The notes under the pieces: model-generated
What the model saw: the letters and a program-made list of their open reading frames with translations, nothing else
What the model was told of the DNA's origin: nothing
The model's database searches: none
Shown: in pieces, positions 1 through 11,473 of the stretch
Layout of the letters: each line of letters starts with the position of its first letter
Numbering within the stretch: the stretch's first letter is position 1
Made by a program: the position numbers and the translations under genes
NCBI RefSeq assembly: GCF_900636915.1
Contig: NZ_LR134327.1
Location: forward strand, 1,054,001 to 1,118,000
DNA length: 64,000 nt
DNA from: Aggregatibacter aphrophilus ATCC 33389
GTDB taxonomy: Bacteria; Pseudomonadota; Gammaproteobacteria; Enterobacterales; Pasteurellaceae
Reading direction: 5' to 3'

Positions 1-354
1 AGCATTAAAGTGAGCAGCGAATCGGATTTCCAAGTGGAGCAACTCATCGACATCTTACGTAACGCGTGTATTAAACGTAACATCGAATCCACTTCCTTGG
101 ATATTCCTGCCGACTATGAACACAGCGGCAAAACGTACAGCAAAGAAATCAAGCTGAAACAAGGCATTGAAACCGACATGGCGAAAAAGATCACCAAGCT
201 GATCAAAGATTCCAAAATCAAAGTCCAAAGCCAAATCCAAGGCGAGCAAGTCCGTGTTACCGGTAAATCCCGCGATGATTTACAAGCCGTGATTCAACTC
301 GTCAAAACCGCCGAACTGGGACAACCATTCCAATTCAATAATTTCCGCGATTAA
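1..354 (+). CDS. yajQ: YajQ family nucleotide-binding protein, 5' end outside window
   Basis: The open frame runs in from base 1, so the N-terminal part (roughly the first 45 of about 163 residues) lies upstream of the window; the GTG at base 10 is internal. The visible part matches the YajQ/UPF0234 family: [42 protein letters not shown] in two pieces, and the terminal PFQFNNFRD. Family members are small cytoplasmic proteins that bind nucleotides, and in some bacteria cyclic di-GMP. The role in this organism is not shown by the sequence. An uptake-signal hairpin follows directly. Confidence 0.93.
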   Translation, partial: SIKVSSESDFQVEQLIDILRNACIKRNIESTSLDIPADYEHSGKTYSKEIKLKQGIETDMAKKITKLIKDSKIKVQSQIQGEQVRVTGKSRDDLQAVIQLVKTAELGQPFQFNNFRD

Positions 355-371
355 AAACGCGTTCAAAAACG

Positions 372-399
372 ACCGCACTTTAGATAATTAAAGTGCGGT
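372..399 (+). terminator. Uptake-signal inverted pair acting as terminator
   Basis: ACCGCACTTT at 372-381 pairs with AAAGTGCGGT at 390-399 across an 8-base loop, followed by a short T-rich stretch. It sits just after yajQ. Confidence 0.7.
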
Positions 400-474
400 T
401 TCCTCTTCCCTTCATTGAGAAAAAACCGACTTTCCGCTACAATACGCCACTATTTTTATTCACGTAAACAGACT

Positions 475-1059
475 ATGTCAGAAATTAAGTTAATCGTTGG
501 GCTTGGCAATCCCGGCGATAAATACGCAGACACCCGCCACAATGCCGGAGAATGGTTAATTGCACGCTTAGCACGGCGGTTTGATGTCACATTAAATGCG
601 GAGAATAAGTTTTCCGGTTATGTGGGAAAAACACTGATTAATAGCAAAGAAATCCGCTTTTTGGTGCCGATGACATTTATGAATTTAAGCGGCAAAGCGG
701 TAGGCGCATTGGCGAATTTTTATCGTATCAAGCCGGAAGAAATTTTAGTCCTGCATGATGAGTTAGATTTACCGCCCGGTAGCGTTAAACTGAAATTAGG
801 CGGCGGACATGGCGGACACAACGGCTTAAAAGATATTGTCGCCGCATTGGGCAATAACAATAATTTTTATCGTCTGCGCATTGGGATTGGTCACCCGGGA
901 CATCGTGATTTGGTGGCGGGTTATGTGTTAAACAAACCGTCCCCCAGTGAGCGCGAAGCACTTGAAAAAGCCTTGGATGAAGCCGCAAATTGCGTGGAAC
1001 TGCTTTTCAAAGACGGCATCGTCAAAGCCACTAATCGACTGAATAGTTTTAAAATTTAG
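475..1059 (+). CDS. pth: Peptidyl-tRNA hydrolase
   Basis: Cytoplasmic enzyme that cleaves the ester bond of peptidyl-tRNAs released from stalled ribosomes. The 194-residue product starts [14 protein letters not shown] and has the family landmarks: NTRHN-type segment as TRHNAG near residue 20 (catalytic His), [14 protein letters not shown] and the [13 protein letters not shown] glycine-rich block. An upstream TTG at 415 would add 20 residues without family similarity, so the ATG at 475 was chosen. It is 10 bases upstream of a lipoprotein gene and close to ychF; pth-ychF adjacency is common in gammaproteobacteria. Confidence 0.97.
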   Translation: MSEIKLIVGLGNPGDKYADTRHNAGEWLIARLARRFDVTLNAENKFSGYVGKTLINSKEIRFLVPMTFMNLSGKAVGALANFYRIKPEEILVLHDELDLPPGSVKLKLGGGHGGHNGLKDIVAALGNNNNFYRLRIGIGHPGHRDLVAGYVLNKPSPSEREALEKALDEAANCVELLFKDGIVKATNRLNSFKI

Positions 1060-1069
1060 GGGAAAAACC

Positions 1070-1663
1070 ATGAAAAAAAGTACTTTAGTCATCATCGCAA
1101 GCATTGTTATATCAGGATGTTCTGCCAAAGCGGTACTTGTTCAGAAAAAGGTTAATTACAACCCGAAAGAAGAAGCTCGAGTTCGTGTATATCAATCTAA
1201 TGGAAATGGAACAACCAAAGTTGTTAGTGATCTAACGTGCAAAGATGTACAAAACGATAGAAAAAAAGCCGTCAGCCAAAACCCTTTCCATCGTGACAAT
1301 AGACATAATGGTTTACCAAAAAGAACCTTAAAAAGCGTGAGTGTAGGCATTCCCCTCACAGAACAAAGCGCAAAAGCACTAGAACGTTCAAGCTATTTTG
1401 AGACGGATTCTTTTATTGAGCAAGTCATTCCTGCCAACGTGCCCACCATTATACGAGGAAGCGAGTATTTCGTCGCCAGCTGTCAAATTATTGGAGAATT
1501 CACTCCTCAAGCGGGAAAAGACTATGAAATTCAATACGGTTCTGACAGCAAATATTGCAGAATGTTTATTCATGAGATCGAGCCATTATCAAATCAAAAA
1601 GATACAAAAATTCAAGCACATCTAGGAAAAGAAGTTCGATACAAAAAATGCGATCTTCACTAA
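1070..1663 (+). CDS. Hypothetical lipoprotein
   Basis: A 197-residue protein with a lipoprotein signal: MKK, a hydrophobic stretch, then a lipobox ISGC with the acylated cysteine at residue 17. The mature part is polar, with cysteines in DLTCKD, ASCQII, SKYCRM and KKCDLH that could form disulfides in the periplasm. I do not recognise a family. It lies 10 bases after pth and 25 bases before ychF, so it may be transcribed with them, although pth and ychF usually sit next to each other. By eye it is more AT-rich than its neighbours, which would fit an accessory gene inserted between two core genes. Confidence 0.75.
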   Translation: MKKSTLVIIASIVISGCSAKAVLVQKKVNYNPKEEARVRVYQSNGNGTTKVVSDLTCKDVQNDRKKAVSQNPFHRDNRHNGLPKRTLKSVSVGIPLTEQSAKALERSSYFETDSFIEQVIPANVPTIIRGSEYFVASCQIIGEFTPQAGKDYEIQYGSDSKYCRMFIHEIEPLSNQKDTKIQAHLGKEVRYKKCDLH

Positions 1664-1688
1664 TATTTAAGTCAAAATAGGAAAAATT

Positions 1689-2780
1689 ATGGGATTCAAA
1701 TGTGGTATCGTGGGCCTGCCGAATGTGGGCAAATCCACACTTTTCAACGCCTTAACCAAAGCCGGCATTGAAGCGGCAAACTATCCGTTTTGCACCATTG
1801 AGCCAAATACCGGCGTGGTGCCAATGCCGGATCCGCGTTTAGACGCCTTAGCAGAAATCGTCAAACCTGAACGCGTATTGCCAACCACCATGGAATTTGT
1901 GGATATTGCAGGTTTGGTGGCCGGTGCAAGTAAAGGCGAAGGTTTGGGCAACAAATTCTTAGCCAATATCCGTGAAACGGACGCCATCGGCCATGTCGTA
2001 CGTTGTTTTGAAAACGATGACATCGTACACGTTGCGGGCAAGATCGATCCGTTAAATGATATTGAAACCATCAACACCGAACTGGCGTTAGCCGATTTAG
2101 ACAGCTGTGAACGCGCCATTCAACGTTTACAAAAACGTGCTAAAGGCGGCGATAAAGACGCGAAATTCGAGCTTTCCGTGATGGAAAAAATCTTACCGGT
2201 ACTTTCTGAAGCGGGCATGATTCGTTCTGTGCCGTTAGACAAAGACGAGTTATTGGCAATCAAAAGCTACAATTTCTTAACCTTAAAACCGACCATGTAC
2301 ATCGCTAACGTGAACGAAGACGGTTTTGAAAATAACCCATACCTCGATAAAGTCCGCGAATTTGCCGAAAAAGAAGGCTCTGTCGTGGTGCCGGTGTGTG
2401 CCGCAATTGAAGCGGAAATCGCTGAATTGGATGATGATGAAAAGCTCGAGTTCTTACAAGATCTCGGCATTGAAGAGCCGGGCTTAAACCGTGTCATTCG
2501 TGCCGGTTATGCTCTTCTCAATCTACAAACCTACTTCACTGCCGGCGTGAAAGAAGTACGTGCATGGACGGTTTCTGTTGGCGCCACCGCACCGAAAGCC
2601 GCGGCCGTCATCCATACCGACTTTGAAAAAGGCTTTATCCGCGCTGAAGTCATTGCCTACGACGATTTCATCCAATACAAAGGTGAAAACGGTGCCAAAG
2701 ATGCCGGTAAATGGCGTTTAGAAGGGAAAGATTACATCGTACAAGACGGCGATGTCATGCACTTTAGATTTAATGTATAA
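1689..2780 (+). CDS. ychF: Ribosome-associated OBG-family ATPase YchF
   Basis: The 363-residue protein has the P-loop GLPNVGKST (residues 9-17), the G3-type DIAG, a central coiled-coil hairpin ([19 protein letters not shown] region) and a C-terminal TGS domain ending in HFRFNV. YchF differs from other OBG GTPases by an altered G4 motif (here NVNEDG) and prefers ATP; it binds the ribosome and has been tied to stress responses in E. coli. The length matches the family. An uptake-signal terminator follows. Confidence 0.96.
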   Translation: MGFKCGIVGLPNVGKSTLFNALTKAGIEAANYPFCTIEPNTGVVPMPDPRLDALAEIVKPERVLPTTMEFVDIAGLVAGASKGEGLGNKFLANIRETDAIGHVVRCFENDDIVHVAGKIDPLNDIETINTELALADLDSCERAIQRLQKRAKGGDKDAKFELSVMEKILPVLSEAGMIRSVPLDKDELLAIKSYNFLTLKPTMYIANVNEDGFENNPYLDKVREFAEKEGSVVVPVCAAIEAEIAELDDDEKLEFLQDLGIEEPGLNRVIRAGYALLNLQTYFTAGVKEVRAWTVSVGATAPKAAAVIHTDFEKGFIRAEVIAYDDFIQYKGENGAKDAGKWRLEGKDYIVQDGDVMHFRFNV

Positions 2781-2797
2781 AAACATTCAAAAAATTG

Positions 2798-2826
2798 ACC
2801 GCACTTTTTAAGTGCGGTATTTTTTT
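2798..2826 (+). terminator. Intrinsic terminator from paired uptake signals
   Basis: ACCGCACTT at 2798-2806 and AAGTGCGGT at 2810-2818 form a 9-bp stem followed by a T run at 2820-2826, directly after ychF. Confidence 0.85.
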
Positions 2827-2976
2827 ATGTGATTAAAAAAGCATTCGATATCAAGCAACGCTTTCATACGAGCAATACAAGTCTAGCGGATGTAGCCAAT
2901 CGGTTGACAGAAGCGTTGAAATAATGATGAAAAATGCAAATGCCCGCTAGCCTCCCTAGAAATATAAGGATGTCCC

Positions 2977-3558
2977 ATGCCTACCCTCTCCCAAATAAAA
3001 AACGCCATTATGGCGGATCCGCAAAATCGAACCTTCACCGAACGTGGTATAGAACCGCTCTTTGCTGCGCCAACGAGTGCCAGAATCAACATTGTGGGGC
3101 AAGCGCCTGGCGTAAAAGCAGAACAAACCCGTTTATATTGGAACGACAAAAGTGGCGACCGCCTGCGTGAGTGGTTAGGTGTGGATCGTGAAATCTTCTA
3201 TCATTCCGATTTATTTGCCGTAATTCCGATGGATTTTTACTATCCTGGCAAAGGTAAATCGGGAGATTTGCCACCACGCAAAGGTTTTGCGGAGAAATGG
3301 CATCCGCACATTTTGGCAGACTTACCGAATATCGAGCTGACTATTTTGATCGGCCACTATGCGCAAAAATATTACTTACCGGAAAACACGCTAAACGTAA
3401 CGGAAACCGTAAAAAATTACATAAAATTTCTACCGCACTTTTTGCCGTTAGTTCACCCTTCGTCGCGTAATCAGCTTTGGTTGGCGAAAAATCCGTGGTT
3501 TGAGCAAGAAGTCGTGCCAAGATTACAACAACGGGTAAAAGAAATCTTATCCCGCTAA
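2977..3558 (+). CDS. Uracil-DNA glycosylase family protein
   Basis: A 193-residue protein of the UDG superfamily (COG1573-like). Motif 1 is GQAPG near residue 46, which binds the flipped base region, and motif 2 is HPSSRN near residue 161, the leucine-loop type motif. A segment with FYHSDLFAVIPMDFYYPG lies between them. The start ATG has AAGGATG a few bases upstream. Members of this branch are annotated as putative uracil-DNA glycosylases, but the exact substrate of this subgroup is not established from sequence. It is monocistronic, convergent with cysK. Confidence 0.82.
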   Translation: MPTLSQIKNAIMADPQNRTFTERGIEPLFAAPTSARINIVGQAPGVKAEQTRLYWNDKSGDRLREWLGVDREIFYHSDLFAVIPMDFYYPGKGKSGDLPPRKGFAEKWHPHILADLPNIELTILIGHYAQKYYLPENTLNVTETVKNYIKFLPHFLPLVHPSSRNQLWLAKNPWFEQEVVPRLQQRVKEILSR

Positions 3559-3594
3559 TTGTAATTTCACATCATTTTCTAAGAAACAAAAAAA

Positions 3595-3612
3595 GCCTGT
3601 CACACGACAGGC
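3595..3612 (-). terminator. cysK terminator
   Basis: GCCTGTC (3595-3601) and GACAGGC (3606-3612) form a 7-bp stem with a 4-base loop; read on the minus strand a T run follows (A-rich stretch at 3585-3594 on the plus strand). Confidence 0.85.
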
Positions 3613-3631
3613 CAAATTTGGAACAATTCGA

Positions 3632-4579
3632 TTAGATCTCGATACCGTCAAACAATGCGGTACTCAAATACCGTTCTGATGCAGATGGTAAAACTACGAC
3701 AATTAATTTGTCCTTAAATTCAGATAATTTTGCCAAACGATCTGCTGCGGCTACCGCAGCACCGGAGGAAATCCCCGCTAAAATGCCTTCTTCTGCCATT
3801 AAACGGCGGGCTGTTGCAATGGCGGTGTCGCTATCAACGGTCTCCACGCGGTCAATTAATGAAAGATCGAGATTTTTCGGAATAAAGCCGGCGCCGATCC
3901 CTTGGATTTTATGCGGACCCGGTTTAACTTCTTGACCGGCAAGGGTTTGTGTGATCACCGGGGATTCGGCGGGTTCAACCGCAACAGAGGTAATTTGTTT
4001 GCCGTGATCCAATTTAATGGCGCGGGAAATACCGGTAATAGTACCGCCTGTGCCAACACCAGCAACGACAACATCAACTTTGCCTTCGGTATCTTTCCAA
4101 ATTTCTTGACCGGTTGTTTTGCGATGAATGTCAGGGTTTGCCGGATTTTCAAATTGTTTTAACATCACATAACGATTCGGGTTGGATGCCACAATTTCTT
4201 CCGCCTTGGCAATGGCGCCTTTCATACCTTTAGCGCCTTCGGTTAACACCAAATTTACACCCAAGCCGCGCAATAAACGTTTACGTTCGGTGCTCATGGT
4301 TTCAGGCATGGTTAAGGTGATTTTATACCCACGAGCAGCCGCCACATACGCCAAAGCGATTCCGGTGTTGCCGCTGGTCGCATCCACGATTTCTTTATCT
4401 TGGGTTAAAACCCCGTCTTTTTCCGCTTGCCATACCATGTTGGCACCGATACGGCATTTCACGCTGTAACTTGGGTTGCGACCTTCGATTTTGACAACGA
4501 TGTTGCCGTTACCGAAATGTTTTAAACGCACTAATGGCGTATTACCGATAGAATAAGAGTTATCGTTATGAATCGTCAT
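3632..4579 (-). CDS. cysK: Cysteine synthase A
   Basis: PLP-dependent O-acetylserine sulfhydrylase that makes cysteine from O-acetylserine and sulfide in the cytoplasm. The product has 315 residues. The PLP lysine is K41 in [11 protein letters not shown], followed by the substrate loop TSGNTGI and the phosphate-binding loop GTGGTITG. The start was set at ATG 4579, 10 bases after a GGGAG ribosome site; an in-frame upstream codon at 4597 would overlap that site. The gene cysZ lies upstream on the same strand about 117 bases away, which joins sulfate import to cysteine synthesis. Confidence 0.97.
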   Translation of the reverse strand: MTIHNDNSYSIGNTPLVRLKHFGNGNIVVKIEGRNPSYSVKCRIGANMVWQAEKDGVLTQDKEIVDATSGNTGIALAYVAAARGYKITLTMPETMSTERKRLLRGLGVNLVLTEGAKGMKGAIAKAEEIVASNPNRYVMLKQFENPANPDIHRKTTGQEIWKDTEGKVDVVVAGVGTGGTITGISRAIKLDHGKQITSVAVEPAESPVITQTLAGQEVKPGPHKIQGIGAGFIPKNLDLSLIDRVETVDSDTAIATARRLMAEEGILAGISSGAAVAAADRLAKLSEFKDKLIVVVLPSASERYLSTALFDGIEI

Positions 4580-4696
4580 ATTATTTTGTTCTCCCAATGA
4601 TCTTACTTAAGTAGTTTAAGGCCGAAAGTGGTGGTATTTTTATCACAAGATTTTGTTCTCAAAAAATACCGAATTATTCTATTTAATAACCAAAAG

Positions 4697-5527
4697 CTAT
4701 TTAGACACGATCTGTCCGCTGCTTTTAGACGGTTTCTCCAACGGCATATTCGCTCCCGCACCGCTTTGTGGCGCTTGTGCAAATTTAAACAAATGGCGAT
4801 ATTCTTTCACCCACATAGCCGTTGCCCCGCATGCCGCCACGGGAATCACTACCAAGTTAACAATCGGTACTAACATACATAAAGACACCAAGCCCCCGAA
4901 AGTCACCGTCATATTGCGTTTCATCGCCAGCTCGTTTTTCATTAATCCGAAAGGAATTTTATGGTTATCAAAAGGGTAGTCGCAATATTGAATGGCCATC
5001 ATCCATGCAGAAAATAAAAAAGTGACCACAGGAATCACCGTCTGCCCGATTAACGGAATAAAACTTAATAAAAACAAAGCAATAATTTTTGGCAGACTAT
5101 AAACCAATTTTTGCCATTCCCGTGCCAACATACGCGGCGTGTCCTTCACAAAATCCCACAAGGAATCATTGGAAATCTCTTCACCGGTCATCATTTTTTC
5201 GACTTTTTCAGCTAATAAGCCGTTAAACGGCGCGGCGATAAAACCGGATAAAGTGGCAAAAATGAAATAATACAGCACCAAAATCATGCCAATAATGAGT
5301 ATCGGCAAAATACTTCCCAACCAACTTAGCCAAGAAGGCACATAATCCATAAGATTGCTGACAACGTCTTTAATTTGGAAGACAAAAGCGACAAACAAGC
5401 CGCCTAACAATAGGACATTTAACAACACCGGCATGACGGCAAAACGACGCAAGCCTTTTTGCTGAATCAAATGCCAACCGGTCACAAAATATTCAAAACC
5501 CAATTTGATTTCCTGTTGATTTAACAT
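4697..5527 (-). CDS. cysZ: Sulfate transporter CysZ
   Basis: Inner-membrane protein of the CysZ/EI24 family, which supports sulfate uptake for cysteine synthesis. The 276-residue product starts [14 protein letters not shown], 7 bases after GAGGGG. It has several hydrophobic segments (around residues 30-55, 70-100, 145-175 and 200-235) and the family-typical stretches [15 protein letters not shown] and [11 protein letters not shown]. An open frame extends upstream to 5638 but lacks a ribosome site and family similarity. Divergent from zipA; cysK lies downstream. Confidence 0.93.
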   Translation of the reverse strand: MLNQQEIKLGFEYFVTGWHLIQQKGLRRFAVMPVLLNVLLLGGLFVAFVFQIKDVVSNLMDYVPSWLSWLGSILPILIIGMILVLYYFIFATLSGFIAAPFNGLLAEKVEKMMTGEEISNDSLWDFVKDTPRMLAREWQKLVYSLPKIIALFLLSFIPLIGQTVIPVVTFLFSAWMMAIQYCDYPFDNHKIPFGLMKNELAMKRNMTVTFGGLVSLCMLVPIVNLVVIPVAACGATAMWVKEYRHLFKFAQAPQSGAGANMPLEKPSKSSGQIVSK

Positions 5528-5671
5528 AAATTTCCCCTCACAGAAAAGAGGCTCAGAATACAAAGTGCGGTAGAAAAAATCAATAAATAAGCAGACCCTA
5601 TCATCAATTTCGTAAAAACATGATAAACTTACGCCCAATTGCGTTAATTTTGTATGATTGGAGAATCGGCA

Positions 5672-6691
5672 ATGGATTTAAATACAATTTTGATTATTTT
5701 AGGGGTAATTGCCCTGCTCGCCTTAGTTGCGCACGGCATTTGGTCAAATCGCCGTGAAAAATCCCAATACTTTAAAAATGCCAATACGTTCTCACAAAAT
5801 CGCCAACCGAATCGTTTCACGGCGCCGAATCAAGCGGCCAAACCTTCAGCAGAGCCACCGATTGCCAATAAACCCGCGCACAGCTTTGTGGAAGAAAACC
5901 CACCACAACAACAAAACTTAGATTTCGACGCAACAGCGCCAAGCAACACAGAAAGCCAATCCATTGAACGTGCGGTAGATGAAATCAAAATTACTTTGCC
6001 AAACGGCGCATCCAACAGTATTGAAACCCAATACCAAGCCCCACAGCCGACGCAACCAACAGCCTTTACCCAATCATCTGAACAACCGTCAGAAACATCA
6101 AGCGCAACGGCGCAAAGTGGCGTGCAATTCCAATCTTATACGGACACAAACCGTGTTTCCATGACACAAATGGAAGAAGAATATCAAACACCGACCGTAT
6201 CTTTAACGCCGGTCGAAACAGAACCATCTCATGAGGAAGCACCACAAAACAGTACAGATGAAGAGACGGAAAACAAAGCCCCGAAAGGCGATAAACCGCC
6301 ATTTATTATGTTGTATGTGGTGGCGCCGGAAAACCGTGAATTTCACGGTGCTCACTTAGCACAAGCGTTGGAAGGTCTTGGTTTTATTTTCGGTGATCGT
6401 CACATTTACCATCGTCACTTAGATTTAACCCCTTCCAGTCCGGTGTTGTTTAGTTTGGCAAATTTACGCCAACCAAACACCTTTAATCCTTATGATATGG
6501 AAAACTTCTTTACCGTCGGCATTGTGCTATTTATGGAGCTGCCGTCTCCGGGCAATGACACCGTGAACTTGAAAACCATGATTCGTGCCGCCCGCAATTT
6601 AGCGGATGAACTGGGCGGCTTCGTGCTAACGGATAAACAAGAAATCTTTAACGATCACGCCGAACAAGAATATTTGGCCAAAGTGGCTTAA
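5672..6691 (+). CDS. zipA: Cell division protein ZipA
   Basis: Membrane-anchored FtsZ-binding protein that tethers the Z ring. The 339-residue product has an N-terminal transmembrane helix ([20 protein letters not shown]), a short basic stretch, a long P/Q/E/T-rich linker (about residues 35-205) and the C-terminal FtsZ-binding domain beginning near [21 protein letters not shown] 5672 has GGAG upstream at about 10 bases; an earlier codon at 5654 would put six residues before the anchor. The neighbours cysZ-cysK, zipA and ligA keep the usual gammaproteobacterial order. Confidence 0.95.
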   Translation: MDLNTILIILGVIALLALVAHGIWSNRREKSQYFKNANTFSQNRQPNRFTAPNQAAKPSAEPPIANKPAHSFVEENPPQQQNLDFDATAPSNTESQSIERAVDEIKITLPNGASNSIETQYQAPQPTQPTAFTQSSEQPSETSSATAQSGVQFQSYTDTNRVSMTQMEEEYQTPTVSLTPVETEPSHEEAPQNSTDEETENKAPKGDKPPFIMLYVVAPENREFHGAHLAQALEGLGFIFGDRHIYHRHLDLTPSSPVLFSLANLRQPNTFNPYDMENFFTVGIVLFMELPSPGNDTVNLKTMIRAARNLADELGGFVLTDKQEIFNDHAEQEYLAKVA

Positions 6692-6720
6692 TCCATCACA
6701 GCGGCTTAAAAACGTTTTTA

Positions 6721-8811
<2,091 letters not shown>

Positions 8812-8886
8812 AGTGTAAAGACAGAAATCCATTTATCCCAAAGCAAAAAATAAGGACAGGCATAAAGCCTGTCCCTACAAAAACAC

Positions 8887-8977
8887 TTGAAAAATTACTC
8901 CCAATCGAATCAAGTTCGGTTGTTCGCCCCGAAGGGGCCGTTGGCAAAGCTAACGTTCAAAACCCGTTGGATTTTGT
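8887..8977 (+). repeat. 91-base dispersed intergenic repeat, copy 1
   Basis: Matches 63909-63999 over 91 ungapped bases with 12 differences by manual alignment. It contains a CCCC-GAA-GGGG hairpin and, next to it, a TTGGCAAAGC/TAACG segment. It sits between convergent ligA and tdk. Confidence 0.8.
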
Positions 8978-8996
8978 GACCGCACTTTCAGTGACC

Positions 8997-9575
8997 CTAT
9001 TCGGCAATCCGTTCTTTATAATGCAATCGGCAGACCGATAAATAACTGTCGTTGCCACCAATTTGAATTTGATTCCCTTGTTTGACGACCTCGCCTTGTT
9101 CATTTAAACGCAATACGAAATTGGCTTTACGTCCGCAATAGCAAATGGTTTTAAGTTCTTCCAACTGATCCGCCCATGCCAACAAATAGCGACTCCCTTC
9201 AAAAAGTTCTGCTTGGAAGTCAGTGCGTAAGCCATAACATAAAACAGGAATTTTCAGTTTATCCACCACATCGCTCAGTTGATACACTTGTGCTTTGGTT
9301 AAAAATTGTGCTTCATCCACCAAAATACAATGCAACGGCTCTTTCGTTAAGTGTTGTTGAATTTCTGCAAATAAATCCGTGTCACGTGCGAAGGTGTTCG
9401 CCTGTTCACTGATACCAATACGGGAAGTAACGCGTCCGGCGCCAAAACGATCATCAATGGCAGCCGTATAAACGAGTGTGTTCATATTGCGTTCACGGTA
9501 GTTATAGGAAGATTGCAGCAAAGTTGTCGATTTTCCCGCATTCATGGTGGAATAATAAAAATACAGCTTGGCCAT
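8997..9575 (-). CDS. tdk: Thymidine kinase
   Basis: Phosphorylates thymidine to dTMP for salvage. The 192-residue type II enzyme has the P-loop STMNAGKST (K15), the Walker B-like VDEAQF (D87, E88), the lid region, and zinc-ligand pairs CYC and CRLH near the C-terminus. It begins 2 bases after the stop codon of the small membrane protein gene upstream, so the two are very likely cotranscribed. Confidence 0.96.
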   Translation of the reverse strand: MAKLYFYYSTMNAGKSTTLLQSSYNYRERNMNTLVYTAAIDDRFGAGRVTSRIGISEQANTFARDTDLFAEIQQHLTKEPLHCILVDEAQFLTKAQVYQLSDVVDKLKIPVLCYGLRTDFQAELFEGSRYLLAWADQLEELKTICYCGRKANFVLRLNEQGEVVKQGNQIQIGGNDSYLSVCRLHYKERIAE

Positions 9576-9577
9576 AA

Positions 9578-9811
9578 TTATTTAAGCGCCCATTTCCAAA
9601 AGTAATAGCAGATAAAACCGGTTAACGGCGGTAACGAGGCGAGAATAAAAACACCTATAGTGGTGCGTGCACCAACCATCTTCCCTACCTCCGTTAAGAA
9701 ATCGATGAGGACGTCTGTCGGCGTGGTAAACACAAAAAAGCCGATAATTGCCAACATAACGAAGCAGCCAATTCCGGCGGCACGCATTGCTCTGAATTTA
9801 ATGTTGTCCAT
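9578..9811 (-). CDS. Small two-helix membrane protein, unknown function
   Basis: A 77-residue protein with two hydrophobic segments ([17 protein letters not shown] near residues 12-28 and [20 protein letters not shown] near residues 52-71), probably inner-membrane. I do not recognise the family. The gene is immediately upstream of tdk with a 2-base gap and downstream of tsaD, separated by an uptake-signal inverted pair. Confidence 0.75.
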   Translation of the reverse strand: MDNIKFRAMRAAGIGCFVMLAIIGFFVFTTPTDVLIDFLTEVGKMVGARTTIGVFILASLPPLTGFICYYFWKWALK

Positions 9812-9827
9812 AATGTTTCCTTGAATG

Positions 9828-9867
9828 AAGTGCGGTCAAAAAAACGTTTAAATTTTTGACCGCACTT
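9828..9867 (-). terminator. Uptake-signal inverted pair after tsaD
   Basis: AAGTGCGGTCAAA (9828-9840) pairs with TTTGACCGCACTT (9855-9867). The following T run is weak on the minus strand, so termination may be partial. Confidence 0.55.
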
Positions 9868-9882
9868 TGATTTAGCATCGGG

Positions 9883-10911
9883 TTAAATGGCGGTTAATTC
9901 GGTCATTGCCCAACGCGGACGCACTTCGATGGCAAGATCTTGCTGCTGTCCTTGTTTTAAACGTAGAAAACCGGCATAGGCAATCATGGCGCCGTTATCG
10001 GTACAAAATTGCGGTTGCGGGTAAAACACTTCACCACCTAATTGTTGCATCAGTTCCGCCAAGGTTTGGCGCAACTGTTTATTGGCACTTACACCGCCGG
10101 CAATCACTAAACGCTTCAAGCCCGTTTGTTTTAACGCACGCTTGCATTTGATTGCTAGCGTATCCACCACAGCCTCTTGGAACGCATAAGCAATATCCGA
10201 CTTGCTTTGCTCGGTTAATTTCCCTTCTTCTTGCATGACTTGATGAAGCGTATTGGCGGCAAAGGTTTTTAAGCCGGAAAAGCTGAAATCCAAACCTGGA
10301 CGATCAGTCATCGGACGTGGAAAAGCAAAACGATTCGGCGTGCCATTTGAAGCTAAACGGGCTAGTGCCGCCCCGCCGGGATAATCCAATCCGAGTAATT
10401 TTGCCGTTTTGTCAAACGCTTCCCCTGCGGCATCATCAATGGATTCGCCTAATAATTCGTAGCGTCCGACGCCGTCCACACGCACCAATTGAGTATGCCC
10501 GCCGGACACCAACAACGCCACAAAAGGAAAGTGCGGTGGATTTTCTTCCAGCATGGGGGCCAGTAAATGCCCTTCCATGTGATGTATGCCGATTGCCGGT
10601 ACATTCCACGCATAAGCCAAGGATCGCGCCACCGTAGAGCCAACTAACAACGCGCCGACTAAACCCGGACCGCAGGTATAAGCTACGCCGTCAATGTCTT
10701 TGGCGGTAAGATTGGCTTCTTGTAAGGCGGCTTGTAATAATGGCGCTAATTTCCGGATATGATCACGTGATGCTAGCTCCGGCACAACACCGCCATAATC
10801 GGCATGCAACGCAATTTGAGTGTGTAACTGATTGGCAATCAAGCCTTTTTCTTCATCATAAATGGCAACACCCGTTTCATCACAGGACGTTTCAATGCCT
10901 AAAATTCGCAT
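9883..10911 (-). CDS. tsaD: tRNA threonylcarbamoyladenosine biosynthesis protein TsaD
   Basis: Catalytic subunit of the complex that transfers threonylcarbamoyl to A37 of ANN-decoding tRNAs. The 342-residue protein begins [16 protein letters not shown], has the metal-binding HHMEGH (H111, H115), VSGGHTQL and the C-terminal [10 protein letters not shown] motif. TsaC, which makes the activated intermediate, is encoded at 33735-34286. It is divergent from rpsU, the arrangement seen in many gammaproteobacteria. Confidence 0.98.
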   Translation of the reverse strand: MRILGIETSCDETGVAIYDEEKGLIANQLHTQIALHADYGGVVPELASRDHIRKLAPLLQAALQEANLTAKDIDGVAYTCGPGLVGALLVGSTVARSLAYAWNVPAIGIHHMEGHLLAPMLEENPPHFPFVALLVSGGHTQLVRVDGVGRYELLGESIDDAAGEAFDKTAKLLGLDYPGGAALARLASNGTPNRFAFPRPMTDRPGLDFSFSGLKTFAANTLHQVMQEEGKLTEQSKSDIAYAFQEAVVDTLAIKCKRALKQTGLKRLVIAGGVSANKQLRQTLAELMQQLGGEVFYPQPQFCTDNGAMIAYAGFLRLKQGQQQDLAIEVRPRWAMTELTAI

Positions 10912-11135
10912 TTTGAATCTCTTTTTATTCTGTTCAATGAGGCTGAATTTTACCTTTTTTACAAGGATTTAACCAGTTTTCAAACGGGGATTTGCGGAAA
11001 AGGCGAATCTTTCCTTTACTTTCGTACTGAATTTGGATTAAAATTGCGACCTTTATTGAATCTGCCGCAGGCGCGGCAACAAATAAAAATTTAAATTGCA
11101 ATTAAATTAATTAAACTCATTGAGGTGATTGGCTT

Positions 11136-11351
11136 ATGCCTGTAATTAAAGTTCGTGAAAATGAATCCTTTGACGTAGCATTACGTCGTTTCAAACGCTC
11201 TTGCGAAAAAGCTGGTATCTTAGCAGAAGTTCGTGCTCGTGAATTCTACGAAAAACCAACAACGATTCGTAAACGTGAAAATGCAACCCGCGCAAAACGT
11301 CACGCTAAACGCGTAGCTCGTGAAAACGCACGCAACACACGTTTATACTAA
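11136..11351 (+). CDS. rpsU: 30S ribosomal protein S21
   Basis: A 71-residue basic protein beginning [21 protein letters not shown], in full agreement with bS21. A strong GAGGTGAT ribosome site lies 6 bases upstream. It is the first gene of the macromolecular synthesis operon rpsU-dnaG-rpoD, which links ribosome, primase and sigma factor supply. Confidence 0.98.
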   Translation: MPVIKVRENESFDVALRRFKRSCEKAGILAEVRAREFYEKPTTIRKRENATRAKRHAKRVARENARNTRLY

Positions 11352-11380
11352 TTAACAGTATTTTTTAACTCGAGTTATAA

Positions 11381-11410
11381 AAACCGTGAATCTTCCAAGG
11401 CTCACGGTTT
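11381..11410 (+). terminator. rpsU-dnaG attenuator/terminator
   Basis: AAACCGTGA (11381-11389) pairs with TCACGGTTT (11402-11410), followed by TATTTTCT. A leaky terminator at this position is known in the E. coli rpsU-dnaG-rpoD operon, where it lowers primase relative to S21. Confidence 0.8.
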
Positions 11411-11473
11411 TATTTTCTCTCAATCTCATCAGTTAGGCTCATATTTCGTTCACAATAAGAGGCAGAATACTCG

